Part shown: positions 11,384 to 23,170 of the stretch, one piece after another
How the letters are laid out: each line of letters begins with the position of its first letter
Numbering within the stretch: position 1 is the first letter of the stretch
Source: Erodium maritimum
Lineage: Eukaryota > Streptophyta > Magnoliopsida > Geraniales > Geraniaceae
Assembly (NCBI GenBank): GCA_963921825.1
Contig: OY997593.1
Span: forward strand, 51,444,039 to 51,508,038
DNA: 64,000 bases
Direction of reading: 5' to 3'
Program-made: the position numbers and the translations under genes
Notes under the pieces: model-generated
Told to the model about the DNA's origin: nothing
Databases searched by the model: none
Seen by the model: only the letters and a program-made list of their open reading frames with translations

Positions 11384-14190
11384 TGTCACGCCCCAAATCC
11401 GGTTTTGGCCGAACTCGAGACGTGAACTAAAATAATAATAATAATAATAAAAAGAAAATTAAACGAAATAACACTCCAAAATTTAACTCCAAATCAACAA
11501 ATTCCATACCACGAGTCAAACGCTCAGAATCCAAATAAAGAAAGACGATATTCAGTGCATAAAGAGAAAGTACGTCTCTACTAAATAAGAAATCCCCGGA
11601 CCCTCGATGAGCACCCGAGCTCTGAGACGTCCTATAAACCGACTCATGATCGAAACCTGTAAAACAGTAAACAGAGGGGGTGAACTTTCGCTCCGTAGGA
11701 AAAAGTAGTAAAGGGAAAGGACTTCCGCTCCGTCGCCATAATTACTAGCTCAATAACACATACTAATAAATGACAACACAGATAGAAAACCAACAGGAAC
11801 GAAAACATTATCGAAAATAGGACCAAGCTAAAGAACATCCAAGCAATCGAACATTCTGCAGCGACACCAACCACAAACGCATCAACCCGACATCATACAA
11901 ACATAAAATAGGTATACCATGATACTCCGATCACCACACACGGCTCAACACATCATACCGGAATACACCATCGGTCTAGATGTCTTCCCGGACACACAAC
12001 ATCAGAGTGGAACTCATACAAACACATCATACCGGAATACACCATCGATCTTGATGTCTTCTCGAACACACAACATCGGGGTGAAACTCATACACACATC
12101 ATACCAGAATATACCATCGGTCTCGATGTCTTCCCGGACACACAACATCAGGGTGAAACACATACACACATCATACCGGAATATACCATCGGTCTCGATG
12201 TCTTCCCGGACACACAGCATCGAGGCGAAACTCATACACACACATCATACCAGAATACACCATCGGTCTCGATGTCTTCCCGGACACACAACATCGGGGT
12301 GAAACTCATACACAGATCATACTGGAATATACCATCGGTCTCGATGTCTTCCCGGACACACAGCATCGGGGTGAAACTCATAACATATCGGACCGGAATC
12401 CTCCGTCGGTCGGGTATCTTTCGCAACACGGGGTACAATCACACCACACATACCATACCAAACATATCATACCGAGCATGTCATACCATCATAACTTACC
12501 GACATAACTTACCGGGCACACCACATCGGTCTATCATTCACCCGATCATATCACAAGACAACGATTCATATCACATTCATTCACCCGATCATATCACAAG
12601 ACAACAGTTCATATCACATTCATTACATTCTAATAGCATAACATGATTATTAAGTTAGCCAAGGAATATACTACACATCTACATTAAAGGACTACTAGCC
12701 ACAACCAAACACAACCAGCACACAATCCTAAGGCACGACATGGCCACATGTGATTCTACAGCACGACAATTCCCATAATTTAAAGCGATTACTCTAGTTA
12801 TTCACATCATATATGCAATCTAAGACTTTATCGGTTATTAACGTCCTATATGCATTCTATTAACATTCCTTAATTAAAACGGTAATTACTACTCTTCCCT
12901 ACCTCAAATGCTATCCAAACGCTTAGTCACGTGAGCCGCCTAGTAGTCTCCTCCTCCGTGCTCGGGAACGACGTCTAGTTACATAAAGTAGCACGATAAT
13001 CAATAATAAAACAAGGGCGGTGTAATGAGAAAACATCCCCAATTAAACCCCCAAAGAGCTCGGTTATAGATAACCTTCCTAATTAGCCGAAAGCCACCAA
13101 AAATGGGTTCAAAGACCCAATTCTGATCTGTCATGGTTCGGGTCACGGAGCCTTGACGGACTCCGTGACGGTCTGGGTCACGGAACCGTGATGCTCACCA
13201 TAGCGGGTGACGTCACGGAACCGTGACGTGTGCCGTCACGGTCTCCATCACAGAGCCGTGACGCACTATGTCACGCTCCCCGTCACGGGGTCTGACCAGT
13301 TCCGTCCTTCTTCTTCCTCCAGCTTCTTCTCCACGATTTTAACTCCTCAAAACTCCATTTTTAACCTCTAAAACCTCCAAAAAAAGTACCATAAACTCCA
13401 AAACTCCAATACTCATAATGAGTTTCATCAAAACAACAAAACCCCAAATGATTTCTACTTAAACAATTCAATTTCTCTTCATAAATCAAGCATCTATCAA
13501 CAACAAACTCAAATCCATAGAATCTAAAACTTGTTCATGCAATTTCTATAAAAACCCATACCCCAAACTCAAGCGAAAGTAGGTTTTTAGATGTTACTTA
13601 CCTTAGGAATGAAGAGATGAAGAGGAATATGAGAATTTTGAGACGTTTTGGTGGAGAAATCAACCCAAGCTTCCTCCTTTCTCCCTTTCTTCTTCTTCTT
13701 CAAGCTTCCATGGCTTACTCTCTCTCTTCTCTCTAAATTTCGACCAACACTACCTAAGTGAGCTGAAATGTCTTCAATTGTTGCCTTTAACCTAGATTTG
13801 AATTACCTAGTTTGGCCTTTAGCTCCCTTCATCTTAATTTGGCCTAAATGAGGGTCAATGAGTCTTTCTATACCTATTTCTTCTCCTTCAAGCTACCATG
13901 GACAAGTGTCCATATGGGGTCCACCTTGCCCTTACAAATTTCAAGCACATTTAATTTAAATCGGGTTAACCTCTAATTAGGCCTAGTTTGACCCAAAGTT
14001 GACTTTTTCGTAAAATTAGTCATTTGAAAGGAAACAACCCAACTAAGCTAACCGTAAGGACGGCTAAGATTTTTGGGTCCCGGAAAGGTCCCAAATGGCT
14101 CCTGCAGTCATCGGTTTACTTTTCCAGTTGAAAGTCAACTTTCGCCAAAAATCACCGGTTCGACCGGGTCGACCGGGGGTGGTTCTTACA
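11384..14190 (-). repeat. LTR (second copy; 5' LTR next to the PBS)
   Basis: TGTCACGCC...GGTTCTTACA, ~2.8 kb. It contains about seven minisatellite units at 11950-12400 and the TCACGG palindrome cluster at about 13131-13290. It is followed by AAAT and then a third LTR. Confidence 0.88.
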
Positions 14191-14194
14191 AAAT
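14191..14194. other. LTR-LTR junction bases AAAT
   Basis: Four bases separate two complete, same-orientation LTRs. AAAT is also exactly what precedes the second LTR at 11380-11383: the last base of the primer-binding site plus the 3-base gap to the LTR. A linear cDNA whose end keeps one tRNA-derived base, ligated to its other end, would give this sequence. Confidence 0.8.
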
Positions 14195-16762
14195 TGTGAC
14201 GCCCCAAATCCGGTTTTGACCAAACTCGAGACGTGAACTAAAATAATAATAAAAGAAAAATTAAACGAAATAACACTCCGAAATTTAGTTCCAAATCAAC
14301 AAATTCCATACCACGAGTCAAACGCTCAAAATCCAAAGAAAGAAAGACGATGTTCAGTACATAAAGAGAAAGTACGTCTCTACTGAATAAGAAATCCCCG
14401 GAATCTCGATGAGCTCCCAAGTTCTGAGACATCCTCTAAACCAACTCACGATCGAAACCTGTCAAACAGTAAACAGAGGGGGTGAACTTTCGCTCCGTAG
14501 GAAAAAGTAGTAAAGGGAAAGGACTTCCGCTCCGTCGCCATAATTACTAGCTCAATAACACATACTAATAAATGACAACACAGATAGAAAACCAACAGGA
14601 ACGAAAACATTATCGAAAATAGGACCAAGCTAAAGAACATCCAAGCAATCGAACATTCTGCAGCGACACCAGCCACAAACGCCATCAACCCGACATCATA
14701 CAAACATAAAACAGGTATACCATGATACTACGATCACCACACACGGCTCAACACATCATACCGGAATACACCATCGGTCTAGATGTCTTCCCGGACACAC
14801 AATATCAGAGTGGAACTCATACAAGCAGGTCATACCGGAATACACCATCGATCTCGATGTCTTCCCGGACACACAACATCGGGGTGAAACTCATACACAT
14901 ATCATACCAGAATATACCATCGGTCTCGATGTCTTCCCGGACACACAGCATCGGGGTGAAACTCATACACACATCCTACCAGAATATACCATCGGTCTCG
15001 ATGTCTTCCCGGACACACAACATCGGGGCGAAACTCATACACACACATCATACCAGAATACACCATCGGTCTCGATGTCTTCCCGGACACACATCATCGG
15101 GGTGAAACTCATACACACATCATAACGGAATATACCATCGGTCTCGATGTCTTCCCGGACACACAGCATCGGGGTGAAACTCATAACATATCGGACCAGA
15201 ATCCTCCGTCGGTCGGGTATCTTCCGTAACACGGGGTACAATCACGCTGGAATACACCATCGATCTCGATGTCTTCCCGGACACACAGCATCAGGGTGAA
15301 ACTCATACACACATCATACCGGAATATACCATCGGTCTTGATGTCTTCCCGGACACACAACATCGGGGTGAAACTCATACATACATCATACCGAAATATA
15401 CCATCGGTCTCGATGTCTTCACGGACACACATCATCGGGGTGAAAATCATACACACACTTCATACCGGAATACACCATCGGTCTCGATGTCTTCCCGGAC
15501 ACACAACATCGGGGTGAAACTCATAACATACCGGACCGGAATCCTCCTTCGATCGGGTATCTTCCGCAACACGGGGTACAATCACACCACACATACCATA
15601 CCGAACATATCATACCGAACATGTCATACCATCATAGCTTACCGACGTAACTTACTTGGCACACCACATCGGTCTATCATTCACCCGATCATATCACAAG
15701 ACAAAGATTCATATCACATTCATTCACCCCAATCATATCACAAGACAACAATTCATATCACATTCATTCACCCGATCATATCACAAGACAATAGTTCATA
15801 TCACATTCATAACATTCATTACATCCTAGTAGCATAACATGATTATTAAGTTGGCCAAGGAATATACTACACATCTACATTAAAGGACTACTAGCCACAA
15901 CCAAACACAACCAGCACACAATCCTAAGGCACGACATGGCCACATGTGATTCTACAGCACGACAATTCCCATAATTTAAAGCGATTACTCTAGTTATTCA
16001 CATCCTATATGCAATCTAAGACTTTATCGGTTATTAACGTCCTATATGCATTCTATTAACATTCCTTAATTAAAACGGTAATTACTACTCTTCCCTACCT
16101 CAAATGCTATCCAAACGCTTAGTCACGTGAGCCGCCTAGTAGTCTCCTCCTCCGTGCTCGGAAACGACGTCTTAGGAATGAAGAGATGAAGAGGAATATG
16201 AGATTTTTTGAGACGTTTTGGTGGAGAAATCAACCCAAGCTTCTTCCTTCCTCCCTTTCTTCTTCTTCAAGCTTCCATGGCTTCCTCTCTCTCTTTATTC
16301 TCTCTAAATTTTGGCCAACGCTATCAAAGTGAGCTGAAATGTCTTCAATTGTTGCCTTTAACCTAGATTTGAATTACCTAGTTTGGCCTTTAGCTCCCTT
16401 CATCTTAATTTGGCCCAAATGAGGGTAAATGGGTCTTTCTAGACCCATTTCTTCTCCTCCAAGCCACCATGGACAAGTGTCCATGTGAGGTTCACCTTTC
16501 CCTTACAAATTTCCAGCACATTTAATTTAAATCGGTTTAACCTCTAATTAGGCCTAGTTTGACCCAAAGTTGACTTTTTCGTAAAATTAGTCATTTGAAA
16601 GGAAACGACCTAACTAAGCTAACCGTAACGATGGCTAAGCTTTTGGGGGCCCGGAAAGGTCCCGAATGGCTCCTTGAGTCATCGGTTGACTTTTCCAACT
16701 GAAGGTCAACTTTCGCCAAAAATCACCGGTTCGACCGGGGTCGACCGGGGGTGGTTCTTACA
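14195..16762 (-). repeat. LTR (third copy, tandem)
   Basis: It begins TGTGACGCCCC (one base different from the other two starts) and ends GGTTCTTACA. It has about ten minisatellite units (14760-15530), more than its sisters. It lacks ~635 bases present in the other two: the sequence jumps at about 16170 from GAAACGACGT to CTTAGGAATGAAG, removing the whole palindrome cluster. Confidence 0.88.
14760..15530. repeat. 72-bp minisatellite, expanded in the third LTR
   Basis: Same unit as at 4441-4880, with about ten copies including one interrupted by a variant block at ~15180-15250 (CGGACCAGAATCCTCC). Copy number differs among the three LTRs (about six, seven and ten). Confidence 0.8.
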
Positions 16763-17112
16763 AGCTGTCTTAGATCTCTATCCCTGATCGGCCTCCACCC
16801 CCATGAATCTGATTTCATTGTATCCATCTCCTTGGCCGCCACTGATGCATACTAATAGATCCCTCTCTCGGTTCTTAATTAAGTTACTTGTTTGGGTTTG
16901 TTTTATTTTTTCCGTTTTCCTTTTTGTAAGGTTTATAATTAGTAAGCAGAGATTCAAGGAATTTTATCGGGATGGATCTCTGAATCACATATATTCTTCC
17001 ATTTCTACCGTTGAGTTCAAGTTCGGTCGTGCTCCTCACCGCGAAAGGAGTCCTTACCATGGGATCAAGCAGCATTTAGGCACTACGTTGAACGGTTCTC
17101 TCCAGACTCCAG

Positions 17113-17338
17113 TATGTCAGTTTAATAGAAGTCCAGGAGATTCGACATTTGTTTCTTCAAAAAGAGAGTGTTACTCTCGAATTTGTTAAAAGAACTGTGA
17201 ATAGAGCCTCTCACTGGCTAGTTAGAGAGGCTCGTTCTATGTCTGTTGTTCATTGGTCAAGAATTTCCATTCCTGATGTACTTATATGTATCTCGCTTTA
17301 AGTTTATAAATAAAACATGCACATTTCGCTCAAAAAAA
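17113..17338 (+). pseudogene. 3' end of an L1-type LINE (end of the ORF2 RNase H)
   Basis: The plus-strand frame 17113-17301 ends the ORF with a plant LINE RNase H signature: LEFVKRTVNRASHWLVREA, then RSMSVVHWSRI, stop TAA. It is followed by AATAAA (17309-17314) and a terminal A7 tract (17332-17338), the usual 3' end of a retrotransposed LINE. Bases 16763-17112 may belong to the same copy but show no clear frame. The reverse transcriptase is missing, so this is a 5'-truncated remnant. Confidence 0.75.
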
Positions 17339-17640
17339 CTATTTGATAACATGTTTAGCTTACACTGTTCTGTGACAGAACCTTCCTTAGCATCTCCTTC
17401 ACCAACCACATCACCATTCCATCACTATCTACCTTTTCACCATCATCCCCTTTTTCCCAACAATCCTCCCCGTCCTAACTGACGCCCAAGCTCGAGTCCA
17501 CCTTCGCAATCGCTAAGCCCCCTAACCAAATACCGCACATGGACTGGATCTTCGAGTTCTCGCCTATAATTCCCAAGGTAAGTGTTTCGGTACCTACACT
17601 CAATATCTGAAGCATTTTTTGGCCGCACATCATCCTCACA
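17339..17640. other. Spacer between two LINE remnants
   Basis: Pyrimidine-rich plus-strand sequence (ACCATCACC-type at 17400-17470). No recognisable coding domain or RNA gene. Confidence 0.35.
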
Positions 17641-19400
17641 TGACATTTTTTTTTGAGACCCTAACACCTAGGTCAAAGCTCGCGTTGCTGTAATATAGCC
17701 CGGGGTTGCACAAGGACACTGGGTTCCTAGCGACGAAAGAGAAACGGGGGATGGAATTGTTATAGGTTGCGGGCCTGGACTTCACGATAGGGACTTCCTC
17801 GGTGAATTATACCGATGTCACGGTTACTTGCCCGGCCACCTACCGATCAGGGTTATAAGTTTCTATAAGCACGCTCTAAGAGACAACAAAAATCAATCTA
17901 GGGACCTTCTACGTTAATTGGGGACAAATCAGGAACGTTGAGTCGTCATTAGGTACTTAAACAATATGCTTTATCAACAACAGTCGTGTGGGGTCAACCT
18001 TACCCGCTGACCCTCCTTGAATCCTATTAGGAGGTAATTGATGAGTTGGACTTCTGTGATACCCTGATGCTGGGTCACTTATATCCATGGTTTTGGGGAC
18101 GTAACCATCTACATCGTATCGAATCCCATCTGGATAGAGTCTTGATCTTTTATGATCTCTATTACTCGTTGTCGGATATGGGGATGTAGAATACAAGGAC
18201 CATGATCTCTGGCCCCTCCTTTTGACGCTCTCTCCTCTTCGATCACCATCAGGTACGCGAAAGTTTCGAATTGAGACTCGTTGGGTTTAGGATCCAGAAT
18301 GTGAACATCTGTTCCAAAGGGAATAAGACAAGAAGGTTGTCATACCGATCGAGACAATAATTATGATAAATGAGGCCAACTTGGACGACAAGGGCTAAAA
18401 TAGCTTCTAGAAGACTCTGAGCCACATTGAGCGGTTCCAACATAGAATTGTTGGGTTGAATGGTCGAACCGATAAAGTTGTGTTGCACCGACGAGATGGA
18501 ACTCAGATTTAGTATAAGGCAGATCTTTGACTAAATAAATCCTTCTGGTGTTAAAGGGTGAAACATCACTACTGTCTGAAGGAGATAAAAACACAAATAA
18601 ATTTCACGCGGTTGCCTCAACGATTTTCTTTATTCAAAATAATGATAGGGAATTGGTCACTTGGGATAAGAGAATGAAAGAACTTGTCATCTCGTGCTTC
18701 TCAACCCTCTTCACCAATACAATACCCGATCTCCAAAGCTTCTTTATTTGGTTTCAGGGACTAAGAATTTATGCCTCACAAAACACTACCCTTTTGTAAC
18801 TTGTGTCAGATTAGAAGGTATAGGAAGCTATGTTCCAGATTGGGCTTGATAAGGCACCAAGTCCTGATAGCCTCAGTCCTCAGTTTTTCCAATAGTACTG
18901 GCCAATAGTTCAGGATGAGGTGACTAGATTTGTCCAACAAACGGTCCGTGAAAGAATGTTTGATCCATACCTCAATGCGACCAATGTGGTTCTCATTCCG
19001 AGGAAACCAAACTCATTTCTGATTACTGGTCTCTGGCTTATCGCTATCTACAATGTTATTTTCTGGATCATATCTAAAGTACTGGTTGATCGGCTAAAGC
19101 CCCTCTTGCACGGGATTGCACCAACCCTAGACGCTTTCGTCCCACGAAAGTGTATCTAAAATAATATCCTAATTTCGTTTGAGCCAATCCACTACCTCCG
19201 CCAACAAAGACAAGGGGCTAATGGGTTCATGGATGTAAAACTAGATACAATATGAGTAAAACCTACAATCAGGTTGAATGGTCGTTAATTCTCTTTATTA
19301 TGGACATGTTGGGATTATTGTCCAAATGGAGAGCTCTAATTGAAGTCCGCATGGGGCCAATATCCTTCTCAATCAACTCGGGAGAGAAGACCAGATATGT
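17640..19400 (+). pseudogene. LINE ORF2 pseudogene (endonuclease and reverse transcriptase)
   Basis: Fragments in several frames line up with the order of a plant L1 ORF2. Near 18030-18190 is the endonuclease C-terminus (DELDFCDTLMLGHLYPWFWG, HRIESHLDRVL). Near 18570-18720 is the linker (SEGDKNTNKFHAVAS). From 18835 comes reverse transcriptase (DKAPSPDSLSPQFFQ, LNATNVVLIPRKPN, KVLVDRLKPLL, AFVPRKCI). At 19240-19290 comes MSKTYNQVEW, which corresponds to the AYDRVEW motif with the catalytic Asp changed to Asn. Many stops and frameshifts make it dead. It stops matching near 19400, before the active-site YADD block. Confidence 0.8.
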
Positions 19401-19843
19401 CCGTCCATCTCGCGTACCAACACTTCTTATCCCCGCCGTTGGATCACTTGAATGCGTGATTATCAGTTCACGCATGCGGTTGCATAAAACCTCCAACACA
19501 CCCGCCCGCACCAGATCCTATTTGTCAGCAAGCACATCTCCAGCTCTTGTTTGCGGGAAATTAAAGCAGCAACCTCAAATATTTTTGTTTGGGCCGTGGC
19601 TTATATATAGAGGGGAGGAGTAGAGTATTAAAAATAAGATTTTTACACTTACAAATTAATTTGAGCTTGTTTTTTTTGTTCTTCTTCTCTTTCTAGTGCT
19701 CTTCATTTGTTCTTGGGTGTTCTTCATTTTTTAGAATATTTTCTACCATTTAAGGCTATAACTAACTAAGACGATCTAAGGAGGTTTCAAGCATGCATGA
19801 GCCTCCCACCATCTCCAACTTCTCCATTTTCATGTGTTGAAGC
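19401..19843. other. Non-coding sequence with a promoter-like stretch
   Basis: A CTTATATATAGAG box at about 19599-19611 is followed by a T-rich leader. Together with 31569-33066 on the other side of the inserted retrotransposon, this forms one interrupted region. It could be the promoter and first intron of a lost gene or another element's LTR. I cannot decide. Confidence 0.35.
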
Positions 19844-19848
19844 TTTGG
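19844..19848. repeat. Target site duplication TTTGG (left)
   Basis: It is identical to 31564-31568 on the far side of the element, proving one insertion event for 19849-31563. Confidence 0.92.
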
Positions 19849-20123
19849 TGTCACGCCCCAATTTCAGTAAACTGAACTCGGGAAGCGAACCTTTAAATTT
19901 ATAAAACACTTTGAAACCTTTTCCATTAAATCACTTTAAAATACCAGTTTAGTTCAACAAAATAATAATTACAACTCAAAATAAAACGTCCCACAAGCGG
20001 ACAAAATGCGAGGTATCCGTCGCTAGACTAAAAAGTAACCCGGACTCCCGCCCCTAGCTCTTCAAGCTTCGGAAGCTGACCTAGTCCGACCTGCGACCAG
20101 TACCTGTAGGAAAAGCAGCTAGG

Positions 20124-20141
20124 GGTGAGCGTTCGCTCACC
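20124..20141. promoter_or_regulatory. Conserved LTR hairpin GGTGAGCGTTCGCTCACC
   Basis: Eight-base perfect arms around a TT centre. It lies ~275 bases from the U5 end of the LTR, hence in the RNA leader upstream of the primer site. It is found without change or as its exact complement in every related LTR here: 20124, 28822, 42278, 46709, 50111 and 56189. Function unknown. Confidence 0.75.
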
Positions 20142-20938
20142 ACCATGGATAACAGACTGACTACGACATAATTAGCAGACAAAGCCGGTAACACCACAAC
20201 CAAACCCAACACCGGGAATACAATCCCCAAACTCAAGTACTCAACTGACACACAACCCGTTACCTTCCTCAACAGACTCAACACTCGGACTCGTAATGTA
20301 AACCCGACACAACTATCGACGACCTCCTCCAAGGACACGACAGAAAGCTACGCAACACCAAACAAGATCACAAAGGATCGCACACCAAACAAGATCACAA
20401 AGGATCGCAAACCAGCTGCTCAGTAACCTCCCTCACGCCCCTTACCAATCTCAATCAGGTCAGGCGGTCGACCTATCGCAATTCCTCGACACAAAGTCGG
20501 ATCAGGCTGTCGACCTATCGTAATTCATCGACACAAAGTCGGATCAGGCTGTCGACCTATCACGCTCACAACCCCAAACCACACACGCGCGGCCAGGACC
20601 CCTTTGTTGTCGGGCGGGCCCCCTACCCCGTTTGAACATGCAGACGCGTGTGCTCGTGGACCCCCGTTTCATGAAGCGGGCCCCCAACCTCAGGTAACCA
20701 CAATCACAAACACAACCAAAGCTCAACAAACAGTAACAACACCAGTCCAACACCCCACGACACTCAAGGCCACCCAAGACGCCTCAACAGTCAAGACTCG
20801 GGTTCAACAACCCCACGGGCACTCACGGCCACCCAAACACCAACGGTAAAACACGGGTTCAACAACCCCCACGGGCACTCATGGACACTCAAGACACACT
20901 AACGGTCAAGACTCGGGTTCAACAACCCCACGGGCACT

Positions 20939-21115
20939 CATGGCCACCCAAGACTCCAACAGTACAACACGGGCTCTCATGGCCACCCAAGACACTAACA
21001 ATAAAACACGGGCTCTCATGGCCACCCAAGACACAGACAATCAAATACGGGCTCTCATGGCCACCCAAGACATAGATAATAAAATACGGGCTCTCATGGC
21101 CACCCAAGACATAAT
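20939..21115. repeat. 39-bp minisatellite in the LTR
   Basis: Units contain CATGGCCACCCAAGACA and ACACGGGCTCT. Starts at 20939, 20978, 21017, 21056 and 21095 are each 39 bases apart. Because 39 is divisible by three, both strands stay open (13-residue protein repeats such as HGLSWPPKT), but this is LTR sequence, not a gene. Related arrays sit in the other LTRs of the family with different lengths. Confidence 0.85.
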
Positions 21116-22772
21116 TTAAACAATCACCTCCGGGCATGGTCATATGCCTCCAGTAATTCTAATATCGCTAAGTTCTCTGCTCCTACGACACTACTAAGTG
21201 TCACATGCTTTTCTAATATTCGCTACGTTCCCGTATCATGTTTTTCTAATATTCGCTACGTTCCCGTATCATGCTTTTCTAATATTTAAATAAACCTACT
21301 CAACCCACGACACCCCGGTGTCACATGCAATTCTACTGTTAACTTTCCCCAGTCAGGGCCGAGATCTGGCTACTTTTCCCTACCTCGTGCGTGTTCTCCA
21401 AAAGTGCTCAACTAAGCCCCGGCGTGATCCCAGTCACTCGCCTAGCTTCCCTTTGCCTCGGTCCGCAGCACGATCTAAAAGAACACAATTTTTAAACGCT
21501 TTTAAGCTTGCAGGTATAATGCTGAATTTTAATAAACCTGACGCCCAAAAGTAACCCCGACAATGTCGATCACTCCCAAACTCCCCAATTACTCGACATT
21601 GTCGATATTGGACCCGTAAAGGCCCGATTCGCCAGACATGGCGAATCTTCCCGGGTTTTGGAAATGCCCTTCCGGGGCTCCAAAAATTCCCGTTTTCGTT
21701 TCTACGGTCTTAGAATAAACCAAGGGTCCCAATGCACTTGACGGAATCGAATTCCGACTTCCGAGTCAATTAATTAACGTTTAAAGTTTCTAAACCCGAT
21801 AATTACAACTTTTCCAATTTAAATCCAAATTTCGATTCGGTTATGGATAAATGGTCCGGGGAACGTTCTAAACCACCCGAACACAAAACCCGATCACCCG
21901 AGCACGTGGGCCCCACCCGGCCCAACTTGGCCGTGGCCCTAGGGTTCAAATTGGGGCTCGGCCACCATGGTGGTGGCTGGTCCCAGCTCCGGCCAGCCAC
22001 CCCATGGCCGGCCGGCCACCACCCACGGTGGCCGGAGCTCCTCCTGAGCTTCCGGTCACCGGAAAACGTTCCCCTTCGCCTCCAAACACTTCCAAAACGT
22101 CTCCAACAATTCCCCCAACCTCAATACACCCTAAACTAATAGTTTCACACAAACCCTAACTTTCAAAATTAAACAAAACGACGATCGGTTTAATGATTAC
22201 CGTAGAGGAGGACGAGGGGAAGTCGATTTCTCCTAGCCTTGAGACGATCCAAGGGTTGGATACTCTCCAAACCCTAGTTCTTTCTCCTTCTCTCTCTAAA
22301 CTCTCTCTTCTCTTTTCTAAAACAAACTCTTTTTTTTTTCTATTTTCTTTTCCTTTTTTTTTGATATATAGCCGGCCACCTATAAGGCACCACCACTCAT
22401 TTTCCCCCCAAAACTAACACCACCACTTGTTGGACAAGTGGCAAGGTGGGTCCCACACCTTTTGAAAAATATCTACTAGCTATTTTCCAATCAGATTCGC
22501 GAAAATCGGACGTTTCGTGCCCCGAACGGGCACTTTTTCCAAGAATTACGAAACTTGGCGGGCTACAAGGAAACGGCTCAACTAAGACCGCTGCGACGAC
22601 GGCTAAGCATTTTGGATCCAAAACGGTCCTCGAATGGACCAGAACGTCGCTCGGTTGACTTTTCCAACGAAAAGTCAACATTTCCCAAACTGATCAGAAA
22701 GTTGCCCTGAGTCCCCCGAAACTCACTTTGGTCGATAACGGGGTCAACTTAAGTCCGTTATGACCCTCGGGG

Positions 22773-23170
22773 TCAATTTAGGTTAACTTGAGTGTCTGTC
22801 TTAAAAATTTTAAATTTTCCTGTTTTTCGCAGGAAGTGGTTATTACAGTCTACCCCCCTTAAAGGAATTTCATCCGCGAAATTTAAAAAAGACGTACCTC
22901 GGGAATCGAACAGGTCGGGGTACTTCGTGCGAACCTCGTCCTCGCTTTCCCAAGTCGACTCAGCCCCATGATGTTTCCACTGCACTCGTACCAGGTGGAT
23001 AATCTTGCCTCCCCGTAGGACCTGCTCCCGTGTGTCCATGATCCGAACCGGCTCCTCCTATTAGGAGACATCGTCAGCCACCTCGATATCTGTCCACTCA
23101 ATGACGTGGGAGGGGTCTGCGTTGTACTGCCACAACTGGGACACGTGGAAGACGTTATGAACTCTCCCAA
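22773..23170 (-). pseudogene. Chromodomain at the C-terminus of integrase
   Basis: The minus-strand frame from 23039 reads REQVLRGGKIIHLVRVQW, then KHHGAESTWESEDEVRTKYP. This is the aromatic/acidic chromodomain core that steers chromoviruses to heterochromatin. Upstream of it (about 23060) are stops in frame, so it is detached from the integrase by a frameshift. The coding end runs close to, and possibly into, the LTR, as in related elements. Confidence 0.8.
22848..22860 (-). promoter_or_regulatory. Polypurine tract
   Basis: Minus strand AAGGGGGGTAGAC, immediately next to the 3' LTR. It serves as the primer for plus-strand DNA synthesis. Confidence 0.85.

Larger units (their letters stand above)
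3877..16762 (-). mobile_element. Degenerate Ty3/gypsy chromovirus-like element with three LTRs
   Basis: Layout on the plus strand is LTR (3877-6413), internal region (6414-11383), LTR (11384-14190), 4 bases, LTR (14195-16762). The primer-binding site next to the second LTR and the purine tract next to the first show that the element reads on the minus strand. The internal region holds gag (two zinc knuckles), a trace of protease and reverse transcriptase, parts of integrase and a chromodomain remnant. Most of RT/RNase H and the integrase core are missing compared with the complete element at 19849-31563, so it cannot move by itself. The 5 bases outside the outer LTRs (GTCGC on the left, AGCTG on the right) do not form a target duplication. 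That argues against a simple insertion and fits recombination or integration of an aberrant product. Confidence 0.85.
19849..22847 (-). repeat. 3' LTR (left end on the plus strand)
   Basis: TGTCACGCCCCAATTTC to GGTTATTACA. Contents from left: the conserved 18-base hairpin (20124-20141); five copies of a 39-base minisatellite (20939-21115); an inverted pair CGACAATGTCGA / TCGACATTGTCG (21558-21569, 21593-21604); and, near the U3 side, CTATATATC on the minus strand (about 22363-22371) as the probable TATA box. Confidence 0.93.

Noticed and set aside
4417-15837. Repeat-rich open frames such as SMSSRTHSIGVKLIHTSYRN
   Set aside because: They are translations of a 72-bp LTR minisatellite whose length is a multiple of three.
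3872-16767. Target duplication for the three-LTR element
   Set aside because: GTCGC (left) and AGCTG (right) do not match; similarity of GCTGTC on both sides depends on including LTR bases.
20881-21143. 13-residue repeat proteins (HGLSWPPKT or VLGGHESPC)
   Set aside because: 39-bp LTR minisatellite, also present in solo LTRs; both strands are open only because of the period.
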